A DNA stretch of 64,000 nt from Candidatus Enterococcus stercoripullorum (lineage in GTDB: Bacteria; Bacillota; Bacilli; Lactobacillales; Enterococcaceae): positions 1 through 64,000 of the forward strand of contig DWVH01000031.1 in the NCBI GenBank assembly GCA_019120335.1, in the 5' to 3' direction. The notes below the pieces were generated by a model that did not search any database, was not told the origin of the DNA, and worked only from the letters and a program-made list of their open reading frames with translations. Below, one piece after another: positions 1 through 10,500 of the stretch (positions within the stretch are counted from its first letter, which is position 1; each line of letters begins with the position of its first letter). The translations under genes and the position numbers were made by a program.

Positions 1-1361
1 TATCCCACCAAGACGCTTTCATAAGGATATTGATAGCGGCAAGTTGTCTTTTGATTATTGGACATGAGTGAGAATAATACCGTCATAATACCCACTCTTC
101 CGATATACATTAACCCAATAATTAACAGCTTCCCAAATTCCGTTAAATCCGGGGTTAACCCCATCGTTAAACCAACTGTCCCAAAGGCTGAGAACACTTC
201 AAAAGCAGCATATTCAATCCCATTTTGACGTGGTAAATGTTCCGTAGCCGATAACACCATAATGGAAATAACACATAAACTTAATGTGATAAAGAACAAA
301 GTCATGGCTCTAAAGACTGCGGTTTCTTTTATCGAACGACCAGCAAATTCAGCGCGTTGTCTACCCTTTAATAGCGAAATCATCTGAATTAAGACGACCC
401 CAAAAGTAGTTGTTTTTAATCCACCAGCCGTTGATCCAGATGTTCCCCCAATATACATTAAAAACATGGTAAAAATCAATCCTGGATTAGACATCGCGGC
501 ATAATCTACAGAGTAAAAACCAGCCGTTCTTGGCGTAACTGACATAAACAAAGTATTCATCAAACGAACCAAGAAGTTATCGCTTTGAACTAAGTAACGC
601 CCATTATGCTCAGAGAAGAAGAAAATCACGAAGCCACCAAGCAACAATAACCCAGTCATCATCAACGCAATTTTACTATGCATGGACATCCGTTTTGTGT
701 GTTTATATTGCAATAAATCACGCCAAACTAAAAATCCTAAGCCCCCAGAAACAATTAAGAAAGAAATGACCAATAAAATATAGGGATCATTTTGGAAAGG
801 AACCAAACTATCGCCAAATAAATCAAACCCAGCATTACAAAAACTGGAAATCGCATGGAAGATAGCATACCAAATTCCCTTGATAACACCATATCGCGGT
901 ACTAAATCAATCGCTAATAGTACCATTCCCGTTGTCTGAATGGCAATCGAAAACTTTAATACATACAAGGTTAACTTCATCACACCAGACATATCATCTA
1001 AGTTTAAAGCTTCTTTCAAAACAATCCGTGTACTTAGATTAACCTTTTTCTTCGCTAAGGTATAAAAAATAATAGGGAGCATCATAAAGCCCAAACCACC
1101 TAGTTCAATTAAAAGCATAATGATGATTTGACCAAAAATACTCCAGTGTTGTGCTGTATTTAATGTCGTCAATCCCGTAACACAGGTCGCTGAAGTTGCG
1201 GTAAATACGGCATCTAAAAAATTCGTAAACTTGCCACTTTGCGAACTAATCGGCAAGGAAAGCAAAAAGCCCCCTGTCAAAATAATCATCGCAAATCCTA
1301 AAGATAAAAATTTGACCGGCCCTAATTTTTGAATATTACTCTTTTTTTCTTTTTTTAACAT
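1..1361 (-). CDS. ntpJ: KtrB/NtpJ potassium uptake subunit, 3' end cut by window
   Basis: Membrane pore subunit of a Ktr-type K+ transporter (TrkH/KtrB family), which works with a cytoplasmic KtrA RCK subunit. Translation from the ATG at 1361 begins MLKKEKKSNIQKLGPVKF and shows repeated hydrophobic segments with selectivity-loop glycines (ATCVTGLTT, SFCNAGFDLF, GGTSGSTAGGLKT, FGTVGLTMGL). The last visible residues, IGRVG then YPYESVLVG, match the usual C-terminus of the family, so probably only a residue or two and the stop lie outside the window. In E. hirae this gene (ntpJ) ends the ntp operon; here it is separated from ntpD by a 9.2-kb adhesin gene and a terminator. The RBS is GAGGAAAAAA directly before the ATG. 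Ktr proteins are commonly controlled by c-di-AMP through KtrA, which is not in the window. Confidence 0.9.
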   Translation of the reverse strand, partial: MLKKEKKSNIQKLGPVKFLSLGFAMIILTGGFLLSLPISSQSGKFTNFLDAVFTATSATCVTGLTTLNTAQHWSIFGQIIIMLLIELGGLGFMMLPIIFYTLAKKKVNLSTRIVLKEALNLDDMSGVMKLTLYVLKFSIAIQTTGMVLLAIDLVPRYGVIKGIWYAIFHAISSFCNAGFDLFGDSLVPFQNDPYILLVISFLIVSGGLGFLVWRDLLQYKHTKRMSMHSKIALMMTGLLLLGGFVIFFFSEHNGRYLVQSDNFLVRLMNTLFMSVTPRTAGFYSVDYAAMSNPGLIFTMFLMYIGGTSGSTAGGLKTTTFGVVLIQMISLLKGRQRAEFAGRSIKETAVFRAMTLFFITLSLCVISIMVLSATEHLPRQNGIEYAAFEVFSAFGTVGLTMGLTPDLTEFGKLLIIGLMYIGRVGIMTVLFSLMSNNQKTTCRYQYPYESVLVG

Positions 1362-1406
1362 TTTTTTCCTCGTCTATCTTAATTCTTAATCATTGATTAC
1401 CGTACA

Positions 1407-1435
1407 AGCATACATGAGTTAAACAAATATTGCAA
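1407..1435 (-). promoter_or_regulatory. Putative ntpJ promoter
   Basis: On the minus strand TTGCAA (1430-1435) and TATGCT (1407-1412) are separated by 17 bp and lie about 45 bp upstream of the ntpJ start. Because a terminator closes the adhesin gene just upstream (1515-1544), ntpJ probably needs its own promoter. Read by eye only. Confidence 0.4.
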
Positions 1436-1514
1436 GGAACCTTTGTCTAATATTGCTGAATCATCATGTCTCCTACTATGCTTACTATTCTAACATTTTG
1501 TTTGAGTAGAATGC

Positions 1515-1544
1515 AAAAAACTCCCTCCTATTACTAGGAGAGAG
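1515..1544 (-). terminator. Terminator of the giant adhesin gene
   Basis: Arms 1521-1530 and 1535-1544 pair at 9 of 10 positions around a 4-nt loop, followed on the minus strand by six T residues (1515-1520). It lies 16 bp after the adhesin stop codon, so adhesin and ntpJ are probably separate transcripts. Confidence 0.8.
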
Positions 1545-1559
1545 CCGGTATGAATCATC

Positions 1560-4500
1560 TTATGGACGATTCATTTTTCGATGATTGCGGTAGTAGAGAA
1601 GGCAACTCATACCACTGTGGACAATCATCACGATACCTACCCAAACATACGCTGCGCTAGAGGCATTACCAGTTTTTGGCAATCGATTAGTCGTTGGTGT
1701 TGGTTGTTGGACGACTTTACTTACAGTTGGGTTTGTTCCTGTATTTGGCAAAAGCGATTGCGCTGTTGGGTTCGTTGATTGTATGTTCGTAGAGGATTCT
1801 CCTGGATTTTGTTCACTTGGATTTCCTCCAGTATTCGGTAAAATTGGCGCTGTATACACATTGGTAAACAAGACCCGTGTCACGGTTTGACCGGCTTGTT
1901 CGATGGTGCGCGTTACCGTTAATTGTCCATCCTTATCTGTCACTTCATAAGTCACTAGATAGCTTCGTTGATCATAAGCATAACCTGGTGTGGCCAAGTT
2001 CTTTTCTTGTAAGACATAGGTGTAGGTACCTGTTTCAGTAAAGGTAATATCCCCAAATTCCACACGACCTGCCCCAATGCGGGTCATCGTCTTTTCACCG
2101 TTCACACTACCTGTTGGCATTGGGAAGGTTGGATTCGTCGCTGTCATCACAAAGCTAAAGGCAGCTGGCGTGGTTGGTTGGCCAATCACCGCTTTTTCGA
2201 TTGGTGGATCAGCAACAACCACTGATTTGGCTTGATAATGGTTGGTAAAGGTCACTGCCGAAACCGCTTGGCCGTCCTTCGTCAATTGACTCGTTGCTTC
2301 TAAGCGATTAGTAGCTTCATTTAAGGTGACAGTCACTAGCCAGTCATAGCGACTAGTATCATAGGTATAGCCGGCTTGGCCAAGATTTTCTTCTTGAATG
2401 GTCATACGATAGTTACCTACTTGTGTAAAGCTAAAGGTACCAAAATCAATCGTTCCACCTGCTTGGACACCAACCTTACGATTGCGATCGTCGCTTACCG
2501 TAAAGTGGAATTGATTGGCTTGAATGCTCTTCGTATCTTTTTGACCGGTCAATTCCTTTTGACCAGTCAAGTGGAGACTAACCGCACTTGGCATGGTATA
2601 GGTATTGGTAAAGGCGATGGCTTCAGCTGACTGACCGTCTTTTTCATAGGTTACGGTTGGATGCAAGACATTGTCCTCTCCTAAAGTGACTTTCACCGTA
2701 GCGGTCACTGGCTTGTCATCATAAGTATAGCCTGCCTTTTGTCCATCTACTTCACTAATCACGAATTTGTAAGTTCCTACTTTTGTAAAGTTCAACGTTC
2801 CAAAGCTAAAGCTACCGTTAGCTTCATTCCCCACAGTGGTCGTAGCTAATCCTGTATAACCATCTGCTGGATTATCCTTATCTGGTGTAACAGTAAATTG
2901 GAATTGACCAGCTGTAAAGGCTTTGGCTGTATCGCCTTCTTTTAAGACCTTCGTACCCATTAACGTGATGGTCGTTGGACTTGGCGCTGTGTAGGTGTTA
3001 TTAAACACCGCTTGTTCAATGGCTTGCCCATTTTTCTTATAAGTGACCGTTGAAACCAACTTATTCGTTGCTTTATCTAAGCTGACTTTGACTGTCGCTT
3101 CGACAATAAGGTTATCATAAGTATAACCTGTGGCTTGTCCGTTCACTTCGCTAATCGTAAAATGATAAGTGCCGGCTTTGGTAAAGTGAATTGAATCAAA
3201 ACTAAAGGTACCGTTAGCTGGAATATGAATCGTCTTACTAGTGAATCCTGTATAACCAGTCGTATCATTGGTACTATCGGCTACGATGTTTGCTTTAAAT
3301 TGCCCTGTGGTAAAGGCTTTGGCTGTTTCGCCTTCTTTTAAGATCTTTGTTCCTGTAAGAGTAACATCTGTCGCTGTTGGTGTAGCATATTGATTTGTAA
3401 AGGCGATAGATTCTACACGCTTACTATTCTTTGTGTAGGTTACTGTAGGTACTAACGTATTATCTGTCGCTAATTTCACCGTAACTGTCGCTGTTACAGG
3501 TTTCACATCATAGGTATACCCTGCTTGTTTGCCGTCCACTTCATTGATGACAAATTTATAGGTGCCGGCTTTTGTAAAGTTCAATGCGCCAAAGCTAAAG
3601 CTACCGTTGGCTTCATTACCCACAGTGGTCGTAGTTAAACCAGTATAGCCATCTGCTGGATTATCCTTATCTGGTGTAACGGTAAAGTGGAATTGATCCT
3701 TTGTCATCACTTTGGCTTGAGCATTTTCCGTTAAAATCTTCGTACCAGTTAACGTAATGGTTGTTGGACTTGGCGCTGTGTAGGTATTATTAAACACCGC
3801 TTGTTCAATGGCTTGCCCATTCTTCTTATAAGTGACTGCTGAGGTTAACTTATTCGTTGCTTGATCTAAGCTGACTTTCACTGTCGCTTCAACAACTTGA
3901 CCATCGTAAGTATATCCTGTGGCTTGTCCGTTCACTTCGCTAATCGTGAAGCGATAGGTGCCGACTTTGTTAAAGTGAATTGAATCAAAGCTAAAGTTGC
4001 CATTGGCTGGAATACCAATCATTTTTTCATTACTAAAACCAGTATAACCAGTCGCATCATTGGTACTATCCGCCACAATTTTCGCTTGGAATTGGCCAGC
4101 AGTAAAGGCTTTGGCTTGATTGTTTTCGGTTAATTTCTTCGTTCCTTGTAAGGTTACATCGATGGCAGCTGGCGTGGTATACGTATTATTAAATGCGATG
4201 CCTTGCACAGTCTGTCCAGCTTTTTCATAAGTCACAGTTGGATGCAAGACATTGTCCTCTCCTAAGGTGACTTTCACCGTAACATTCACTAGCTTATCAT
4301 CATAGGTATATCCTGCTTGTTTGCCATCCACTTCATTGATGACAAATTTATAGGTGCCCACTTTTGTAAAGTTCAATGTACCAAAGCTAAAGCTGCCATT
4401 GGCTTCATTCCCCACAGTGGTCGTAGTTAAACCTGTATAACCCTCTTCTGGATTATCCTTATCTGGTGTAACAGTAAATTGGAATTGATCCTTGGTCATC

Positions 4501-7500
4501 ACTTTGGCTTGTTCATTTTCCGTTAAAGTCTTCGTACCCGTTAAAGTAACTGCTGAAGGACTTGGCGTCGTGTAGGTATTGTTAAAGACCGCTTGATTCA
4601 CGACTTGGCTATTCTTCTTATAAGTAACCGTTGAAGTAAGTTTATTGGTTGTTTGGTCTAAATCAACTTTCACAATCGCTTCAATTGCCATTGCATCATA
4701 AGTGTAGCCAGCTTTGGCACCATTGACTTCTGTGAGAATAAAGCGATAGGTACCAACTTTATTAAAGTGAATTGGATCAAAGCTAAAATTACCGTTGGCT
4801 GGAATGTCTATCGTTTCTGCATTCGTAAAGCCAGTGTAGCCAGTCGCATCATTGGTACTGTCCGCTACAATTTTTGCTTGGAATTGGCCAGCAGTAAAGG
4901 CTTTGGCTTGATTATTTTCGGTTAATTTCTTCGTTCCTGTGAATGTAACATCTGTCGCCGTCGGTGTAGCATATTGGTTCGTAAAGACAATAGATTCTAC
5001 AGTCTTATTATCCTTAGTATAAGTTACACTCGGTACTAGCGTGTTGTCTGAACCTAAAGTAACCATTACTTTAGCTGTCACTGGTTTGGCATCATAAGTG
5101 TAACCAGCCTTTTGGCCATTCACTTCACTGATGGTGAAGGTATAGGTACCTGCTTTCGTAAAGGTGATTGCATCAAAGTTAAAGGTACCGTTCGCTGGAA
5201 TATCAATCGTCTTGCTAGTAAAGCCTGTGTAACCAGTCGTATCATTGGCACTATCGGCCGCAATTTTGGCTTGGAATTGACCAGCTGTGAATGCTTTGAC
5301 TGAATTGCCTTCTTTTAAGACCTTCGTTCCTGTAAAGGTGACTTTAGTTGCTTTCGGTGCAATATACATATTATTGAATACGGCTTTTTCTACTGTTTCA
5401 CCATTTTTCTTATAAGTAACCGCGGAAACTAGCTTATTCGTTGCTTGGTCTAAGCTGACTTTGACTGTCGCTTCAACGACTAGACTATCATAAGTATAAC
5501 CGGTGGCTTGTCCATTCACTTCGCTAATCGCAAAGCGATAGGTACCGACTTTATTAAAGTGAATTGGATCAAAGCTAAAATTACCGTTGGCTGGAATATC
5601 AATCGTTTCTGTATTCGTAAAGCCTGTGTAACCAGTCGCATCATTGGCACTATCCGCCACGATTTTGGCTTGGAATTGGCCTGCGGTAAAGGCTTTGGCT
5701 TGATTATTTTCAGTCAACTTCTTCGTTCCTGTGAATGTAACATCTGTCGCTGTTGGTGTAGCATACTGGTTCGTAAAGGCGATAGATTCTACAGTCTTAT
5801 TATCCTTAGTGTAGGTTACAGTAGGAACTAACGTATTATCTGTCGCTAATCTTACCTTGACAATTGCCGTAACTGGCTTTTTATCATAGGTATAACCAGC
5901 CTTCTGACCATCAACTTCACTAATGACAAACTTGTACGTACCAACTTTAGTAAGACTGAACGTTTCAAAATTGAAACTTCCATTTTCTTCATTACCAACT
6001 TGTGTGCTAGTCAAACCAATCAAACCATCTTTAGGATTATTAGCATCCGGTTGAATCGTGAACTGGAACTGATTCTTAGCTAACGATAACGTTTGATTAT
6101 TTTCAGTTAAATACTTCATACCAGTTAAAGTTACTTTCGCAGGAGAAGGTGAGATGAAGATATTATTAAACAAAATCTGATCAATTTTCTTCGTATTCTT
6201 CTTATAGGTAATATTCGCAGAAAGTTTATTAGTCACCTCATCGAGTGTTACCTTAACTGTTGCTTCGACAGCCAAATGATCGTAAACATAGCCAACTTGA
6301 TTACTATTTATTTCAGTAATAACGAAACGATAAATTCCAGCTTTTTTAAAGGTAATCGGCTCAAAACTGAATCGGCCATCAGCCGGGATACCTATGATTT
6401 TTGAGTTCAAATCTGTATAGCCACTCGTATCATTTTCATCGTCTGCGGCAATTTTCGCTTGGAATTGGCCATCAGTAAATAGCTTAGCTTGCCCATTTTC
6501 CGTTAATTGTTTTGTACCTTGTAAGGTTACTTTGATGGAATCTGGACTGGTATAATGATTGATAAAGACTAATTGATTTTCACCATTATACGTTGCTTGA
6601 GCAGTATACACGCCATCATCATCCTTAGCTACTACTACTTTCATAGCAATATCTGTCGCTTTAGTATAACCAGTTGGTACATCATTTTCACTTAAAGTAA
6701 ACGTATAGGTGCCCTCTTGACTAAATTTCCAAGTACCAAAATCTAAGGCTCCACCTGTTTGAACTTTGACTGCACTAGTTGGTAGACCTGTTACTGTTCC
6801 TGACTCTTGATCAGTGCGGGTTACATTAAAGCTAAACTGTTCTGCAGCAATATCGCTATCCGTCTTTCCTCCGCCAGTTAAGTGTTTTTGGCCTTTCACT
6901 TCAAGTGTTGGTAGACCTGTAAATTGGGCAGTAAAACGAGTTGGCGCTGTGATTTTCGTTGTCTTATAATCAGCAATCAATCCCTTATTTTCCCATTTAC
7001 CGTTCGTTTGTACTTCCATTAGCCACTTACCAGTAAAATGATAATCATTTTTAGCTTGTGGGGTAACTGTTGTCGTTGGACTTTGATTCGATAAAACCAT
7101 TTCACTTGGACTACTTGGCGTAATAGTACCATTATCGCCAGCCCGCCATGTGACTTCATATTTTGGCAATAATCCTAGATGCTTATTCATTACCAAATCT
7201 GCTTGATTGTTTTCTGCCAAGGTAGCATAAGTATCCATACTAAATAAATCTGTTGCATTTTTTACAACAGGTGAATCCTCGCTATTAGGATTTAACTTCA
7301 CAGTGGATTTAAAAGCATTATCTCCACTTTCTTTTGTCAATCCATATAGTTTAGCCTGTTCAGTAGACAATAGATATTGTACGTAGAATTTACCTTCATA
7401 ATCTGCAGGATTCATAAAAGTATACTGACCGTTGCTATCAGTCATTACTGTACCATAGTTATTACCATTAGCATCTTTAGTAATTTCATTCCCTTTATCA

Positions 7501-10500
7501 TCATATAGTTTGACTTGAATACCCGATAAAACTGATTCATCTGCATCTTTCACACCATCGCCATTGGCATCTGCCCAGGCTGTACCGGAGATGGATTTAC
7601 TTGGAGTAGAAATAGTAACATTTGGTGAATTAATTAATCTATAATCATAGTTTTCAGATGTTACTTTTCCTCTATTGATATAAGTAGAATTTATATTTTC
7701 CCCATTGGGAGATAATTTTAATTCTATAAATATTCTTTCATCAGCTTCAAAATCCCCACGAACTAGAATAGCCGTCGGTATACTGTCAACATTTTCTAAA
7801 TAATAATCTATCTCCTTTTTAGTTGTGCTCTCATTAACTACCTCAGTTCTTCCTTCTTTCCAAGCAACTCCTAAATAATTATTTTTATCAAAATTCTTTG
7901 GTAATGACGTAAATTCATTTTGTACTCCTGAACTAGTTGTATAATAAAATCTAAAATTGGATAAAAGATTAGCATTTTTTGTAGTTAGTTTTATATGAAT
8001 TTTTTTATCTTTTAAAGATAAATCACCAATAAAGTGACTTCCTCTAAAATCATTGTTAAAAGGCAATATATCTAACATAAAATATTCGCCATTTCTTTCA
8101 CCATTTGTAGAGCTAGATAACATATAAGTGAAGTCTGAACCTATATCAACAACGGAATCTCGAGTATTTTTATATACATTAATAGTTCCGCTTTTAGTTA
8201 TCGCTACCTTAGTCCTAATCGATTCATCGTAGGTATTTTTAGGTTGAGCACACTTCTCTCTACTTAAACAAGTAATTTCGGAAGCTAATATATACTCTTT
8301 TACATCAATATCTTTACTTATATCTTCAATATTTCCTAAAAAATAAGAATGATAAATGCTATATTTTCCACCACCTTGAACATAAAAATCATCCGAATTA
8401 ATTTCTCTAAAACTAGGATCATCACTATAAAAAGTTTGTTTATTTTCATCCCAAAAAACCTTTGCTTCACTATTAGCAATAAAAACCTTACCTATGGAAG
8501 AAATTTTACTCCACGTTACATCATTCAGCTGATTGGCCATTAAGTCTACTGAAAAATGAATTACGTTCTTAGGATCTTCTGTATTTCCTTTCCAATTAAC
8601 TGCAAAATCACTTTTTATCGCTGCTACTCGTTCATTTTTAGAAATATCAAACGTTGCTGGTGATGTATTTTTTGCATTATTAATTACACTAGCTTTATTT
8701 GTACTCAAATCATATCCAACCACATGTATAGTATCTGCATCAATGTGATTTTTAGGATCGCTACTGATTTTACCATTTTCCTCCTGCCAATCATCAAACT
8801 GATAACTATCTCCTTCTTGATCATAAGAATAATCATATAAATTTGGCGGAGTAGTATACAATGGTTTTGTACCTCCATTAGTTCCTTTATAAGTTTCTAA
8901 GCCAGATAATACATTATCTCCATACCATGCTTCATAATCAAAAGCAACCATATAGCTACTGTTGATATTACCTGTAACTATAAAGGGTATCAATCTCATT
9001 CCCATTAAACCATACGTTGTTAAAATTAATCTGCCCTCTCGATATTCTTTCAATACTCCTATGCATTTTTTTCCATCTGCTAATAATTGCTCCATACTAT
9101 CATAAAAGATGACTTCTTCATCTGTAGCCTTGGTCTTTAATATTTCTTCATTACTTACCCATCCTTCTCCATTTTTTTTAGCCGCATACAGAATATTTAT
9201 TTGTTTATTTTTCCCAAAAAACAATGAATCACCTGAATAGGTATTTATAGGTTCGTTTGTATTTAAAGTTAATCCTTTATCATCCCATTTTACAAATAAA
9301 TTTAATGCATTTATATTTAAACTACTTGTATCTGCAAAATTTGGTCTAATTCCCATTAGCATGGTAACTTTTGAACCAATACTACTACTTGTTGGAAATC
9401 TAGAAACAGAATTATGAACATTAAAATGAACTCTCTTATCCCACTCTCTAGCAGTAGTAGATACTTTATTATCCGGTAAGTTAATCTGTAAATTATTATT
9501 ATTTAAATTACTTTCCGTTGTATCCTTTCCACTAGCAGAGTGTAAAGAAATATTATCTATTGATATATTAAATATTCTTTGATTAATATCTTCATCAGAA
9601 GGTCCATCAGGTATAAAAAATAAATATCCTTGCACAAACAAATCTGGCTGCGTTCGTTCAACATCAGCTATACACTTTATATGACTATGTTTATCAATTA
9701 TTTCTCCAGAATAATTTGCTGAAGAGGTAGCTCCTCCATATTGATAAACTGCGTTTCCTCCATAATCTAGTGATTTCTTGAATAAAACGCCTAATTTCGA
9801 CTTAGAATCTGTATAATCAATAAAAATTGGTTTATAATCTTCTCTTGTTTCCTGTTCTATACTTGTTTTAGTCTTATTTAAAACTGAGAAATGAACATTC
9901 CAATTTTGAAGTCCTTTTAGAGGTTCTGCATCTTTTTGAGTCTTATTAATGAGAGAAACTATCCACAAAAATCTTCCTTTAACTGCATTGTTACTATGAG
10001 ATTCATTTAAATCATAATAGGTCATAGTGTCTTTATCATAATAACCTATGTATGAATTACGAATATCTCCGCCTAATGTAGCATCATAAAGCTTATCAAA
10101 ATCTGCTTGCATAGTAATTAACGTATTATTTTCCTTTTCAGTGTGTTCTTTATCCCCTTCTATCCACATAATGCTATGAACATTATATGTTTGTCCATCA
10201 TATGAAACTGTGCCATCCTCTCCACCAACTGTATTGGTAATTTGTAATTTCTCACCAGATCCTCCAGCCACAATATCCTGATATAATTTAGTTCCCGTAA
10301 GCATCCAATATGGTTTTTGGTCAATAATAACCGTCGAAACTTTTGCATTGTCCAACCAATTATAATTAGTGAATGACAGTAAGCCTCCTCCGTCAATTTG
10401 TTTTGGAATATAAAATTCATAACCTACAGATACACTATCATCAACTTCTGAATTGTTCTTAGTGTCAATACTATAAGTTGCTCTGACATCTAGTGTAATT

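Noticed and set aside
2376-5831. Open frames on the plus strand inside the adhesin gene (e.g. 2376-2630, 5112-5303, 5508-5831)
   Set aside because: They recur with the repeat period and lack ribosome sites; shadows of the repeated minus-strand coding sequence.
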